Source: Thioalkalivibrio sp. ALJ12 (GTDB lineage: Bacteria > Pseudomonadota > Gammaproteobacteria > Ectothiorhodospirales > Ectothiorhodospiraceae). Taken from it: a DNA stretch of 64,000 nt. The position numbers and the translations under genes are program-made. A model generated the notes under the pieces. The model searched no databases. It worked only from the letters and a program-made list of their open reading frames with translations, and had not been told where the DNA came from. The stretch lies in assembly GCF_000378305.1 (NCBI RefSeq), contig NZ_KB899538.1:1272001-1336000 (forward strand), written 5' to 3'. How positions within the stretch are numbered: position 1 is the stretch's first letter; each line of letters begins with the position of its first letter. Of this stretch, positions 1-9,664 are shown piece after piece.

Positions 1-611
1 GTTTCGGCGTCGCCGACCCAGAGACCGCCAACCATGGCGGCCAGCAGCAGCCCGAACAGCAGCGGCATCACCAGTGCTACACCGCGTTCCAGCCCGTTGC
101 GTAGCCCCAGGGCCACAATCGCGAAGGTCGCCGCAAGGACCAGTGTAGTCCACAGCAGCATCCCCGGAAGCGATGTCTGAACGCCTTCGAAGATCGCGAT
201 GACCTCGGGCGCGTCTACCCCGGCGAAGGCCCCGCTGGCGGCCCGTGGCACATAGGAGAAGACCCAGCCGGTGACCACGGCGTAGAAGGTCATGATCACG
301 AACAGGGCGATGATCCCGACCCAGCCAACCATCTGCCAGGCGTCGCGGACGCGCGCCTCGCGGGCGACGGCCAGTGCCGCGTACCCCGGAGAACGGCGCC
401 CGCGCCGTCCGATCATGACCTCGGCCATCATGATCGGGATTCCGATCAGGGCAATGGTCAGCAGGTACACGGCCAGAAAGGCGCCGCCGCCGTTCTGGCC
501 GAGGATGTAGGGAAACTTCCAGATGTTGCCGAGCCCGACCGCCGAGGCGGTGGCGGCCAGCACGAACGCATAGCCATGCGTCCAGCGCTGCCGGGTGGCG
601 ACGATGTCCAT
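1..611 (-). CDS. Sodium-dependent NSS-family transporter, N-terminal part (runs off window)
   Basis: The first 203 codons are present; the rest lies before base 1. The N-terminus carries the neurotransmitter:sodium symporter (SNF) signature GLGNIWKFPYILGQNGGGAF at residues about 27-45, which in this family lines the Na+ and substrate sites of TM1. Hydrophobic helices follow near residues 46-65, 95-115 and 150-200. By family it would be an inner-membrane Na+-coupled importer of an amino acid or similar solute; the substrate cannot be told from this part. The ATG at 611 was chosen because it immediately precedes the conserved region. It lies 22 bases after the phosphoglucomutase stop on the same strand, so the two may be co-transcribed. 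Confidence 0.88.
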   Translation of the reverse strand, partial: MDIVATRQRWTHGYAFVLAATASAVGLGNIWKFPYILGQNGGGAFLAVYLLTIALIGIPIMMAEVMIGRRGRRSPGYAALAVAREARVRDAWQMVGWVGIIALFVIMTFYAVVTGWVFSYVPRAASGAFAGVDAPEVIAIFEGVQTSLPGMLLWTTLVLAATFAIVALGLRNGLERGVALVMPLLFGLLLAAMVGGLWVGDAE

Positions 612-633
612 CAGCGGTGGACTGAAGGTCGGG

Positions 634-2271
634 TCAGGTAATCACATCGGGTTGGTCGCGCCCGGTCAGGCCCGGCAGGTCACCCAGCCGCACGGCAGCC
701 TCGATCAGCGGACGCAGCAGCTCCTGCGGCTCGCGGTCCAGGTGCTCCGGGTGGGTCTCGTACTGCTCGATGTAGATGCGCAGGGTCGCTCCTTCAGTGC
801 CAGTCCCGGAGAGACGGAACACGATGCGCGCGCCGCCCTCGAACAGGACCCGCAGGCCCTGGTGCTCGGTCACGCTGCCATCCACCGGGTCGCGGTAGGC
901 GAAGTCGTCCGCCTCCGTGACACGCATGCCGGCGAGCGACTGCCCCGGGAGGCTCGAGAGCTGTTCGCCGATGCGCGCCATCACCTGTTCGGCGCGGGCG
1001 GTGTCCAGCCCTTCGTAGTCATGCCGCGTGTAGTAGTGGCGACCGTAGTCGCGCCAGTGATCGCGCACGATCTCTTCCACCGACTGGCGGCGGGCGGCCA
1101 GCAGGTTCAGCCAGAACAGCACGGCCCACAGGCCATCCTTCTCGCGCACATGATCGGAGCTGGTGCCAAAGCTCTCCTCGCCGCACAGGCGGATGCGGCC
1201 GTCGTCCAGCAGGTTGCCGAAGAATTTCCAGCCGGTGGGTGTCTCGAAGCAGGGGATGCCGAGCGCCTCGGCGACCACGTCCACCGCCTGGCTAGTCGGC
1301 ATGCTGCGCGCCACACCCTTCAGCCCGTTGGAGAACGCGGGGATCAGGTGGGCGTTGGCCGCCATGATGGCCAGGCTGTCGGACGGCGTGACGAAGAAAT
1401 TCGGGCCCAGGATCAGATTGCGGTCGCCGTCGCCGTCGGAGGCCGCGCCAAAGTCCGGCGGGTTGCGCCCGTACAGGGCCTCGCACAGCTCGCGGGTATG
1501 GGCCAGGTTCGGGTCCGGGTGGCGTCCGCCGAAATCGGCCAGTGGTTCCGCACGCAGCAGGGTTTCGGCGGGGGCGCCCAGGCGGTTGATCAGGATTTCC
1601 TCGGCGTAGGGCCCCGTGACCGCATGCATCGCGTCGAAGCGCATGCGGAAAAAGTCCGAGCGCAGCAGTTCGCCGATGCGTTCGAGGTCGAACAGTGTCT
1701 CCATGTGGTCGGCGTAGGCACCCACGGGGTCGACGACCTCGATCGACATCTCGCCGAGATGGGTGGTGTGCAGATGATCGATATCGACGTGCGGCGTGCC
1801 GCTGGCGATGCGGTAATGGGTGAGCGACTTGCTGTGCTCGAAGATGGCATCGGTGACGCCGGGCGGTGCGGGCCCGCCGTTGGCCGTGTTCAGCTTGACA
1901 CCGAAGTCTCCCTCCGGCCCTCCGGCGTTATGGGAGGCCGAGAGGATGATGGCGCCGGTGGCACCGCGCGAGCGGATCAGGTGGCTGGCGGCCGGGGTCG
2001 ACAGGAGTCCGGCATAGCCGATCGCGACCTTCTTGACGTCGTTGGCCGCGGCCATGCGCAGGATGGTCTGGATCGCCTCGCGGTTGTGGAAGCGGCCATC
2101 CCCGCCGAGGATTAGCTCCCCTTCGCACAGGCTCGGGTGTGCCTCGAAGATGCTCTGGATGAAGTTTTCCAGATAGTGAGGCTGCCGGAACTGCCGTACC
2201 CGCTTGCGCAGGCCCGAGGTGCCGGGCTTCTGGTCGTTGAATGGCCGGGTCGTGACGACACTGATATCCAT
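634..2271 (-). CDS. pgm: Alpha-D-glucose phosphoglucomutase
   Basis: 545 residues, the usual length of the alpha-phosphoglucomutase family; interconverts glucose 1-phosphate and glucose 6-phosphate in the cytoplasm, linking glycolysis to glycogen and sugar-nucleotide synthesis. Visible motifs in order: N-terminal FNDQKPGTSGLRKRV, the phosphoserine loop SASHNAGG (Ser about 113), the metal loop DGDGDR (279-284), the sugar loop GEESFG (364-369) and the phosphate loop RLSGTGTEG near the C-terminus. The open frame extends upstream to 2541, but homologues start at MDISVV, so the ATG at 2271 was chosen. Upstream is the divergent DUF1249 gene. Confidence 0.96.
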   Translation of the reverse strand: MDISVVTTRPFNDQKPGTSGLRKRVRQFRQPHYLENFIQSIFEAHPSLCEGELILGGDGRFHNREAIQTILRMAAANDVKKVAIGYAGLLSTPAASHLIRSRGATGAIILSASHNAGGPEGDFGVKLNTANGGPAPPGVTDAIFEHSKSLTHYRIASGTPHVDIDHLHTTHLGEMSIEVVDPVGAYADHMETLFDLERIGELLRSDFFRMRFDAMHAVTGPYAEEILINRLGAPAETLLRAEPLADFGGRHPDPNLAHTRELCEALYGRNPPDFGAASDGDGDRNLILGPNFFVTPSDSLAIMAANAHLIPAFSNGLKGVARSMPTSQAVDVVAEALGIPCFETPTGWKFFGNLLDDGRIRLCGEESFGTSSDHVREKDGLWAVLFWLNLLAARRQSVEEIVRDHWRDYGRHYYTRHDYEGLDTARAEQVMARIGEQLSSLPGQSLAGMRVTEADDFAYRDPVDGSVTEHQGLRVLFEGGARIVFRLSGTGTEGATLRIYIEQYETHPEHLDREPQELLRPLIEAAVRLGDLPGLTGRDQPDVIT

Positions 2272-2521
2272 GAAGTCGTGAGTCCTTTTGGGTTGCACGC
2301 CGGGGATTCTCTTCTGGTTTGACGGTACCAAAAAGGGCTCGGGGTGTCCCGTGCCGGGCGAAGGGTTTGCGCATGGTTTTCGACACCCGCTGCGTGCCGC
2401 GCGCCTCGGAAGCGATGGATTCGGCTTGTATCGAGGCGGAAAGTCGATCGTGCAGAACCGGACATTATTCCTTGCGGGTACATTGGCCTGTGGTTGCCCG
2501 GGGGCTGTTAGACTGCGCGGC

Positions 2522-3004
2522 ATGTTGCTGGATACCCGCACCCCCGCCCACCTCGAGCCGCGCCCGGTGACCTTCGCGGCGCTGATGGAGATGTACGAGG
2601 AGAACTACCTGTCCATACGGCGTCTGTGCCCCGAGTTGCACTGTCAGCCGGTGCACTCGGTCTCGCGGGTCGAGGGGGCGCTGGATCTGCATCTGGAGGT
2701 GCTGGAGCGCACGCGGTACACGACCACGCTGCGACTGACCTATGCCTTTGCCGGGCGCGATGAACCGCGCCTGCAGCCGGATGCCCGGGTGCGCCTGTTC
2801 CACGATGCGCGGCAGGCCGAGGTGCTGGGGCGTCACTGCCGGCGCAGCGGCGAGGACCTGGTGATCGACACGATCGCGGGGCACCCGGGGCTGGGCTGCC
2901 GCTGGCGGCATAACCGCTTTCTGTTCAAGTGGCTGCGCTACTGCTTGCGCCAGGGCCACCGCTTCTACCCGGACGCCACGCCCGCGCCGCTGGCGACGGA
3001 CTAG
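2522..3004 (+). CDS. DUF1249 family protein (YqiB-like)
   Basis: 160 residues resembling the DUF1249/YqiB family of gammaproteobacteria, whose function is not established. Conserved-looking stretches are an N-terminal FAALMEMYEENYLSIRRL helix and a C-terminal RWRHNRFLFKWLRYCL. It lacks a signal peptide and membrane helices, so it is probably cytoplasmic. The same frame is open back to 2288, but that part would overlap the pgm 5' region and has no homologue-like content; the ATG at 2522 is used. It converges with fabA, with 30 bases between the stops. Confidence 0.8.
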   Translation: MLLDTRTPAHLEPRPVTFAALMEMYEENYLSIRRLCPELHCQPVHSVSRVEGALDLHLEVLERTRYTTTLRLTYAFAGRDEPRLQPDARVRLFHDARQAEVLGRHCRRSGEDLVIDTIAGHPGLGCRWRHNRFLFKWLRYCLRQGHRFYPDATPAPLATD

Positions 3005-3034
3005 TGCCCTGCCGGAGCAGGCTTGCCGGTCAGG

Positions 3035-3547
3035 TCAGAAGTTTTCGGTGGAGGTAAACAGGCCCACACGCAGGTCATGGGCCTCGTAGATCGGCCGGCC
3101 ATCGACCTCGACGATGCCGTCGCCAATGCCGAGCACCAGCTTGCGCGAGATCACCCGCTTCATGTCGATGCGGTAGGTGACCTTCTTCGCGGTGGGCAGG
3201 ACCTGACCGGTGAACTTCACTTCGCCCACACCCAGGGCGCGGCCGCGGCCGGGGTTGCCCAGCCAGGCCAGATAAAAGCCGACCAGCTGCCACATCGCGT
3301 CCAGCCCCAGGCAGCCGGGCATCACGGGATCACCAGGGAAGTGACAGGCGAAGAACCACAGGTCTGGATTGATATCCAGCTCGGCGATCATCTGGCCCTT
3401 GCCATGTTCGCCGCCATCGCTGTTGATCTCCAGGACGCGATCCATCATCAGCATGTTGGGGACCGGCAACTGGGCGTTGCCCGGGCCAAACATGTCGCCG
3501 TAGCCGCAGGCCAGGAGTTCGTCGCGATCGTACTGATTTTTCTGCAT
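3035..3547 (-). CDS. fabA: 3-hydroxydecanoyl-ACP dehydratase/isomerase
   Basis: 170 residues, the same size as E. coli FabA. It dehydrates 3-hydroxydecanoyl-ACP and isomerises trans-2- to cis-3-decenoyl-ACP, the entry to unsaturated fatty acids in type II synthesis. The catalytic His is in [20 protein letters not shown] (His69) and the partner Asp is Asp83, matching His70/Asp84 of E. coli. The N-terminus begins [15 protein letters not shown], typical of the family. fabB, the usual partner, is not adjacent here. A modifier of the same lipids, cyclopropane synthase, is at 40.9 kb. Confidence 0.96.
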   Translation of the reverse strand: MQKNQYDRDELLACGYGDMFGPGNAQLPVPNMLMMDRVLEINSDGGEHGKGQMIAELDINPDLWFFACHFPGDPVMPGCLGLDAMWQLVGFYLAWLGNPGRGRALGVGEVKFTGQVLPTAKKVTYRIDMKRVISRKLVLGIGDGIVEVDGRPIYEAHDLRVGLFTSTENF

Positions 3548-3655
3548 GGGGGGCGTCGCTCGGGGAAAAGCCCGGTATTGGACCGAAACCCGCGCCTAAA
3601 AGCAATTGTGCCGGGCGAGGGCGCTGGCCGCCGGGCGGCGCCAGAGACGCAAGAA

Positions 3656-3970
3656 TCAGGCGTCGGACGGGTAGCGCAGCAGCTCGGCCAGGGTGTAGAA
3701 GCGCGACCCGCGCAGGTAGCCGGCCTGGATGTCGGCCACCAGGGCACCGGGGCGGCCCTCGGCGTCGCGCTCGGCGATCCAGGACGCGGGCAGGGTGTCT
3801 AGGATGTGCGTGCAGGCCAGTCGACCATCTTCCAGGTGGCTGGCATGCACCTCGCCCGTACCTCGATGACGGAACGCGGGCAGCCAGCCGGCGGTGAAGC
3901 CGGCATCCAGCCAGCCGGGTTGTTCCATGCGTTCTGGGCCGGCGATGGGAAGCAGGTCGGTCTGCAGCAT
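3656..3970 (-). CDS. Hypothetical protein, 104 aa
   Basis: Family not recognised. The predicted protein has no signal peptide or membrane helix. Its middle contains HLEDGRLACTHILDTLPASW and its end GSRFYTLAELLRYPSD. The start at 3970 is supported by a good ribosome binding site (GGAGAA on the minus strand, about 8 bases upstream); the frame is open further upstream without coding character. It is followed after about 110 bases by fabA on the same strand and is divergent from the membrane protein at 4164. Confidence 0.6.
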   Translation of the reverse strand: MLQTDLLPIAGPERMEQPGWLDAGFTAGWLPAFRHRGTGEVHASHLEDGRLACTHILDTLPASWIAERDAEGRPGALVADIQAGYLRGSRFYTLAELLRYPSDA

Positions 3971-4163
3971 TGGGATTCTCCGGAGATTTACCCTCCCTAT
4001 CGGCGCGCTTGTCGCAAACTTGAGCCAGGGGGCGCGCACCGGATGGTTGGATCGGCCATAATCGCGGCGGGGAGAACCGGCGACAGGTGAGTGCCGGTTG
4101 CAAGCAGGGTAGGTGTGGGGCCCGGCGTGTCCGGGCGACAGGCAGGACCGACGAGGGGGTGGC

Positions 4164-5552
4164 GTGGCGATCACAATCCTGATGGTGACTCTGGCGATCG
4201 TGGTCGCCATCGTGCTGCTGGACTGGGCGCGGAATCCGGTGCGCACGGTGCTGCTTGCGATCACGGGCGGGCTGGTCCACCTGGTATGTGCGCTGCGCCG
4301 GCATCTCGTACATGTGCGGGATGCCGTGACCGGTTGGCATCGCCGGTATCTGGCACGGCTGGAGGCCGATCGTATCCACGGGGCGGTGGAGGCCCTGGAA
4401 CGTCGGTATGCCCACCTGGTGGGGCATGACCTGGCGCAGATGCCGCAGCTTCGCCAGGAGTCCACCGAAACCTTGCGCGCCCTGCGCGAGGCCTACGAAC
4501 GGGACGAGACCCGCCTGCTCGAGGAACCCGCCTGGGTAAGCCGTCTCGAGGCACTGGCCAGCACCCCCGTCAGTGATACCCCGCAGAGTCAGCGTCTCGC
4601 GCAGGATCTCCAGGAGACGATCCTGCGTATCGCGCGGCTGGGCATGGAGGAACACCGGCAGCTGGCGCAGGGCATGCTGGCCGCCCGGCGGCGGCTGGAG
4701 AGCCCGGTGGATCAGCTGGTCGGCCGTCTGGAGGGTCTGCAAAGGCGTCTGGGCGACCTGCAGCGTCAGGGGGGCCGCCTGGACCACGCCCTGACGCGCT
4801 GCGAGCAGACCGAGCCTTCGATCCGCCATCAGATGCCTTCGTATATCCAGGCCGTCAGCCAGGGTTTGCTGGGCCTGCTGGGGCTTGCGCTGACGGTGCT
4901 GGCGGTCACGGTGTACCACCAGCTCTTCGGGCCGCCGTTTGACGGGCAGTTCCCGGGTGCCGAGGACGCGGGGCCCGGGACGCTCTCGGATCGGATCATT
5001 GCGCTGCTGCTGGGGATTGCGCTGGTAAGCGGGTGGCTGCTGGCCGAGAGCCGCGGGGCGGTCCGGCTGCTGCCGCAGGCGGTGATGGAGCGCGACAACT
5101 GGGCCCGAATGGGCCTGGTGGTCACGGCATTGCTGGTGCTGGCCGCCGTGGTGGTGCTGTCGGGCCTGGCCGGTTATCACCTGGAGTGGGTCCGCTATCG
5201 CAACGATTTGCTGGAGACCCTGATGGCCGGGGAGGTCGCGCCACCGCCCACGCTGTACTGGACCGAGCAGATGGTTGGTGCGGCGGTCGGGCTGGTGGTG
5301 CCGCTGGTGGTGGCGCTTGCGCCGCTGTGGCTGGTCTCCCTCCTGCAGGCGATACGGGTGCTGGTCGGAGGGCTTCTTGGCATCCTGCTGGCGCTGCTGA
5401 CGGGTGTGCTGCACCTGCTTGCCGTGATTGCATTGCAGCTGCGCAGGCTGCTGCCGGCCCTGTTCGAGCTGGTCACATTCCCGGCGCGCGCGGTGCGCGA
5501 ACGGCTCGCGGACCGTTCGACGTCGGCCCGGGATGCGGATGCCGGAGTGTGA
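4164..5552 (+). CDS. Multi-spanning membrane protein of unknown function
   Basis: 462 residues from a GTG start with a G-rich Shine-Dalgarno (GAGGGGG) just upstream; an ATG at 4113 in the same frame would add 17 residues without hydrophobic character. One membrane helix at residues 3-20, then about 200 mostly helical charged residues likely to form coiled coils, then about six hydrophobic segments from residue 230 to 435 (for example LLGLLGLALTVLAVTVY and LVVTALLVLAAVVVLSGLAG). The layout is loosely like mechanosensitive-channel or anchored signalling proteins, but no diagnostic motif was found, so no function is assigned. Confidence 0.7.
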   Translation: MAITILMVTLAIVVAIVLLDWARNPVRTVLLAITGGLVHLVCALRRHLVHVRDAVTGWHRRYLARLEADRIHGAVEALERRYAHLVGHDLAQMPQLRQESTETLRALREAYERDETRLLEEPAWVSRLEALASTPVSDTPQSQRLAQDLQETILRIARLGMEEHRQLAQGMLAARRRLESPVDQLVGRLEGLQRRLGDLQRQGGRLDHALTRCEQTEPSIRHQMPSYIQAVSQGLLGLLGLALTVLAVTVYHQLFGPPFDGQFPGAEDAGPGTLSDRIIALLLGIALVSGWLLAESRGAVRLLPQAVMERDNWARMGLVVTALLVLAAVVVLSGLAGYHLEWVRYRNDLLETLMAGEVAPPPTLYWTEQMVGAAVGLVVPLVVALAPLWLVSLLQAIRVLVGGLLGILLALLTGVLHLLAVIALQLRRLLPALFELVTFPARAVRERLADRSTSARDADAGV

Positions 5553-5675
5553 CGCGGATCACCCCGCAGGCGGTGCGTTGCCGCGAGCCACGAATGCCAC
5601 TGTAGAATGCGCCCCCGGCCATGCAGGCGACGTTGACTCCATGGTCGGATCAGGCAACCAGGCGAGAGGCAGGAC

Positions 5676-6371
5676 ATGGGCATGCAGATGCAGCGGGTGA
5701 TGCGCGGACTTACGGTATCCGGGATTCTGATCCTGGGCGGCTTGACCGCGACGGCGGTGATGGCCGAGACCACGCGTTTCGTCAGCGACGAGCTGGAGGT
5801 CGGGGTGCGGAATGGCACCGGGCCGAACAGCCGCATTATCAGTTCAGTGCGCTCGGGTCAGGAGGTCACGGTGCTCGAGGAGAGCGGCGATGGCCATACC
5901 CGTATTCGCCTGCCCAGCGGCACCGAGGCCTGGATCCTGACCCGTTACCTGCAGGACGAGCCGCATTCCCGTGAGCGCCTGGAAGAGGTCGAGGCCGAGC
6001 TGGCCGAGATTCGCTCGGGTGCGGACGACCAGGAAGGCCGGATTGCCGAACTGCTGGATACCCGCCGCGAACTCGAAGCCGAGCGCGATGGCCTGGAGAC
6101 GCAGGTGGCGGACATGGAGTCCGAGCTCGAGGAGCTGCGCGACGTCGCGGAACGGCCGCAGGAGATCCAGCGCGAAAACCGGCGCCTGGAAAGCGAGCTG
6201 GTAGAGGCCCGTGATTCCGCGGACGAGTATCGCCGCCAGGTGGAGGTGATGCAGGCCGACAGCCAGCGGCGGTGGTTCATGACGGGTGCGGCGGTGACGG
6301 TTGGCAGCCTGATTCTTGGCATTATCCTGACGCGCATCCCATTGCGCCGCCGCCGCAGCGACTGGTACTGA
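5676..6371 (+). CDS. SH3b-domain envelope protein, YgiM/TIGR04211-like
   Basis: 231 residues. Signal peptide at residues 1-30 ending VMAE; bacterial SH3 domain at about 35-95 (VRNGTGPNSRIISSVRSGQEVTVLE, then GTEAWILTRYLQ); a charged coiled coil at about 97-200; one C-terminal membrane helix (VTVGSLILGIILTRIPL) followed by a basic RRRR tail. This is the domain order of the YgiM/TIGR04211 family, anchored in the inner membrane with the SH3b part in the periplasm, where such domains often bind cell wall. ATG at 5676 and ATG at 5682 are both possible. Confidence 0.85.
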   Translation: MGMQMQRVMRGLTVSGILILGGLTATAVMAETTRFVSDELEVGVRNGTGPNSRIISSVRSGQEVTVLEESGDGHTRIRLPSGTEAWILTRYLQDEPHSRERLEEVEAELAEIRSGADDQEGRIAELLDTRRELEAERDGLETQVADMESELEELRDVAERPQEIQRENRRLESELVEARDSADEYRRQVEVMQADSQRRWFMTGAAVTVGSLILGIILTRIPLRRRRSDWY

Positions 6372-6591
6372 TCCCCCCTTCCGTCTCCGGGGTTGCCCGG
6401 GGACGCGCGCCGAAACGTGCCCCCATACGCGTTTCTTGCGTGCCGGCGATCGAGCCATTAGGCTTTCGCAGCTGTTTTGAAGCCGTCGCCGGTGGTCCTT
6501 GGTGGCGGACGCAACTCCAGGAGCGTGATTCCGGGCAGGTCGTACGGGGTCACGCGGATAACGCCCGACGCAAAAGGACTCAGCTGGCCGG

Positions 6592-8895
6592 ATGCTCTAC
6601 GCAATTCTGTCAACATTCCTGGTGGCCGCGATCGCACCCGCGGTCCATCGTGTCACCGGTCGCGCCAGCGGCTGGGTGCTGGGGCTCCTCCCGGCCGCGC
6701 TGTTCCTCTATTTCCTGAGTTTCCTCCCTGCGGTCTCCGCCGGCGAGTCCATCGTGCTCAGCTGGCCCTGGCTGCCGGGGCTGGATATCCACCTGTCGTT
6801 CCTGGTGGACGGCCTGTCGCTGCTGTTCGCGCTGCTGATCTCGGGTATCGGGTTCTTCATCGTCACCTATGCCGGGCGCTATCTCGAGGGGCACCGCGAC
6901 CTCGGGCGCTTCTACGTGATTATCCTGGCCTTCATGGGCTCCATGCTGGGGCTGGTGCTGGCGGACAACCTCATTGCGATGTTCGTGTTCTGGGAGCTGA
7001 CCAGCATCACGTCCTATCTGCTGATCGGCTATAACCACGAGAACGCGGACGCCCGGAAGTACGCACTGCAGGGCCTGATTGTCACGGTCGGTGGCGGCCT
7101 GGCGCTGCTCGCCGGGATCATCATGCTGGCGATGGCCGGCGGCTCCTACGAGCTCTCCGAGATCCTGGCCAACGGCGATGTCGTCCGCGAACACGCGCTG
7201 TACCTGCCTTTACTGATTCTGATACTGATCGGGGCCTTTACCAAGTCGGCCCAGGTCCCGTTCCACTTCTGGCTGCCGCGTGCGATGGCCGCGCCGACGC
7301 CGGTCTCCGCCTATCTGCACTCCGCCACCATGGTGAAGGCCGGGGTGTACCTGATGGCGCGCCTGAATCCTTCGCTGGGTGGCACCGATATCTGGTTCAC
7401 CACGCTCGCGCTGTTCGGCGCGATCACCATGTTCACGGGCGTCTTCCTGGCCTTCCGCAGCACGGGCGTGAAGCAGGTCCTGGCCTATTCCACCGTGATG
7501 GCGCTGGGCACGCTGACCATGCTGATTGGTATCGGCACCGAGACCGCGCTGATGGCCGCGATGGCCTTCCTGCTGGCGCATTCTCTGTACAAGGGCGCGC
7601 TGTTCATGGTCGCCGGCATCCTCGACCACGAGGCCGGGGCCAAGGACTTCCTGCAAACCGGGGGGCTGCGCACCGCGCTGCCGATCACGGCCGCCTTCGC
7701 GATTCTTGCAGCGTTGTCGCTGGGTGGGGTTATTCCGCTGTTCGGCTTTGTTGCCAAGGAGCTGATGCTGGAGTCGGTGCTCGAGGCACCGGGTCTGGTG
7801 GGTATCCTGACGCTGCTGGCGGTACTGACCGCGATCCTCGGGGTGGCGGTCGCCGCGATCGTCGGCATCCGGCCGTGGTTCGGGGCTCGGGTGGAAACAC
7901 CCAAGACCCCGCACCACGAGGCACCGCCGGCGATGCTGGCCGGCCCGGTCGTGCTGGCGAGCCTGGGACTGATCTTTGGCCTTGGGCCGGGGCTGGCGGA
8001 CGACGGGCTGGTCAACGCCGCGGCGGCGAGCGTGCAGGGCGCGCCGGTGGATGGTTACCTGGCGCTGTGGCACGGCATTAACTGGCCGCTGGCGATCTCC
8101 GCGTTCAGCCTGGTCGCGGGTGGTCTGCTCTACTGGCGCTGGGAGCAGGCGCGTCGGGCCCTGGCCTGGGTCGATCGGGCCGCTGAATACGGCCCGGAGA
8201 AGGGCTACTTCAAGATGATGGATGGCCTGGTCTGGATCTCCGAATGGCAGACCCGGGTCCTGCAGAACGGCTATCTGCGCTACTACGTGATCGTGATCGT
8301 CGCGATGACCGCGGGCCTGGTCGGAGTGACCGCGCAGCTGTTCAACGTGAGTGTCGGCACGGCGCACTTCGAGCGCCTGCAGATCCACGAGATGGCCATT
8401 ATCGCCATCCTGGTGGCGTCGATGCTGTTCGCGGTGCTGACGCGCTCGCGTCTGGGCGCCGTGGCAGCGCTGGGCTCTCTGGGCTTTACGGTCGCCCTGG
8501 TGTACGTGCTGTACAGCGCGGCCGATGTGGGGATCACCCAGGTGCTGGTTGAGACCCTGACGGTAATCCTGCTGGTGCTGGTGCTGTTCCGCCTGCCGGG
8601 CTTCTTGAATCTGTCGTCTACCGCGCTGCGGCTGCGCGATGCCGGTATCGCGCTGGTCACCGGCGGCATGATCACGCTGCTGATGCTGAGCACAATGGAT
8701 GCGCGCCTGTTCGACTCGATCTCGCAGTACTTCATCGAGGAGTCGGAGCCCTCGGGCTATGGCCGTAACATCGTGAACGTGGTGCTGGTGGACTTCCGGG
8801 CACTGGATACGCTGGGCGAGATCTTCGTGCTGGCCCTGGCCGCGATCGGGGTGTACGCGATGATTCGCTTCCGTGCGGAGGACCACCGCCGATGA
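6592..8895 (+). CDS. mrpA: Mrp Na+/H+ antiporter subunit A
   Basis: 767 residues, the typical length of MrpA/MnhA. The N-terminal two thirds is a NuoL/ND5-like proton-channel subunit, with the key Glu in [16 protein letters not shown] and Lys in [17 protein letters not shown]. The C-terminal third, from about residue 570, is the MrpA-specific part related to MbhD/MbhE. In the Mrp complex it catalyses Na+ export driven by proton entry, essential for pH homeostasis in alkaliphiles. AAAAGGA lies about 12 bases before the ATG. It is the first gene of mrpABCDEFG and overlaps mrpB by ATGA. Confidence 0.97.
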   Translation: MLYAILSTFLVAAIAPAVHRVTGRASGWVLGLLPAALFLYFLSFLPAVSAGESIVLSWPWLPGLDIHLSFLVDGLSLLFALLISGIGFFIVTYAGRYLEGHRDLGRFYVIILAFMGSMLGLVLADNLIAMFVFWELTSITSYLLIGYNHENADARKYALQGLIVTVGGGLALLAGIIMLAMAGGSYELSEILANGDVVREHALYLPLLILILIGAFTKSAQVPFHFWLPRAMAAPTPVSAYLHSATMVKAGVYLMARLNPSLGGTDIWFTTLALFGAITMFTGVFLAFRSTGVKQVLAYSTVMALGTLTMLIGIGTETALMAAMAFLLAHSLYKGALFMVAGILDHEAGAKDFLQTGGLRTALPITAAFAILAALSLGGVIPLFGFVAKELMLESVLEAPGLVGILTLLAVLTAILGVAVAAIVGIRPWFGARVETPKTPHHEAPPAMLAGPVVLASLGLIFGLGPGLADDGLVNAAAASVQGAPVDGYLALWHGINWPLAISAFSLVAGGLLYWRWEQARRALAWVDRAAEYGPEKGYFKMMDGLVWISEWQTRVLQNGYLRYYVIVIVAMTAGLVGVTAQLFNVSVGTAHFERLQIHEMAIIAILVASMLFAVLTRSRLGAVAALGSLGFTVALVYVLYSAADVGITQVLVETLTVILLVLVLFRLPGFLNLSSTALRLRDAGIALVTGGMITLLMLSTMDARLFDSISQYFIEESEPSGYGRNIVNVVLVDFRALDTLGEIFVLALAAIGVYAMIRFRAEDHRR

Positions 8896-9317
8896 ACATG
8901 CACTCGCTGATCCTGCGCACGGCCGGGCACTTTCTGCTGCCGCTGCTGCTGCTGTTCTCCGTGTTCCTGCTGCTGCGCGGCCACGACGAGCCGGGTGGCG
9001 GGTTTATCGGTGGCCTGGTCGCGGCGGCGGCGATCGTGTTGTACCTGTTTTCCATGGACATCCGCTCCGCGCGCAAGGTGCTGCGCGTGGACCCGCGCGA
9101 CCTGCTGGGTGCCGGCATGGTGCTGGCGGTCGTGAGCGCACTGCCCGCCGCCTTCCTGGGGCAGGCGTTCTTCACGGCCCAGTGGTGGGAATTCACGGCC
9201 CCGGTCTTCGGCGAGATCAAGCTCTCTACCGTGCTGATCTTCGATATCGGCGTTTATCTCGTCGTGATCGGGTCGGTGCTGACGATCATGCTCAACCTGG
9301 CGGAGGCAGAAGACTGA
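8892..9317 (+). CDS. mrpB: Mrp Na+/H+ antiporter subunit B
   Basis: 141 residues with four hydrophobic helices and the MnhB signature [20 protein letters not shown] near residues 35-55. A small membrane subunit needed for assembly of the Mrp antiporter. The start overlaps the mrpA stop (ATGA) and the stop overlaps the mrpC start (TGATG), showing translational coupling. Confidence 0.96.
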   Translation: MNMHSLILRTAGHFLLPLLLLFSVFLLLRGHDEPGGGFIGGLVAAAAIVLYLFSMDIRSARKVLRVDPRDLLGAGMVLAVVSALPAAFLGQAFFTAQWWEFTAPVFGEIKLSTVLIFDIGVYLVVIGSVLTIMLNLAEAED

Positions 9318-9664
9318 TGGAAGTCGTCATGGCCTTCGTGGTCGGCGGTATGTACGCCGCGGCCATCTACATGATGCTCCGGCGCTCGATCGTCAAGCTG
9401 GTGATCGGCCTGGTGCTGCTGTCGAACGCGGCCAACCTGCTGATCTTTACGCTGGCCGGCATGCTGCCGGGCGCGCCGCCGCTGATCCCGCCGGGTGCCA
9501 CGGTTCCTGAAGGGCTGTCGGCCGATCCGCTGGCGCAAGCCGTGGTGCTGACCGCGATCGTGATCGGCTTCGGCGTACTGGCATTCGCCGTAGTGTTGAT
9601 ACATCGCGCCTACGAGGTGGTGAAGGTCGATGATCTGGACCAGATGAAGGACACGGATCGATGA
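9317..9664 (+). CDS. mrpC: Mrp Na+/H+ antiporter subunit C (NuoK-like)
   Basis: 115 residues with three membrane helices and the NuoK/MnhC pattern [17 protein letters not shown] and [17 protein letters not shown]. The longer open frame in this phase starts inside mrpB; the true start is the ATG at 9317 overlapping the mrpB stop. It ends in an ATGA overlap with mrpD. Confidence 0.95.
   Translation: MEVVMAFVVGGMYAAAIYMMLRRSIVKLVIGLVLLSNAANLLIFTLAGMLPGAPPLIPPGATVPEGLSADPLAQAVVLTAIVIGFGVLAFAVVLIHRAYEVVKVDDLDQMKDTDR

Noticed and set aside
595-2115. 506-aa open frame on the plus strand
   Set aside because: It is antisense to pgm, has no homologue-like content and is typical of long shadow frames in GC-rich DNA.
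3330-5414. 694-aa open frame on the minus strand
   Set aside because: It is Gln/Arg/His-rich and antisense to the membrane protein at 4164; its 3' part is fabA in another frame.
7210-8886. 558-aa minus-strand frame
   Set aside because: Antisense to mrpA; composition (Gln, His, Arg) reflects reverse-strand reading of hydrophobic codons.
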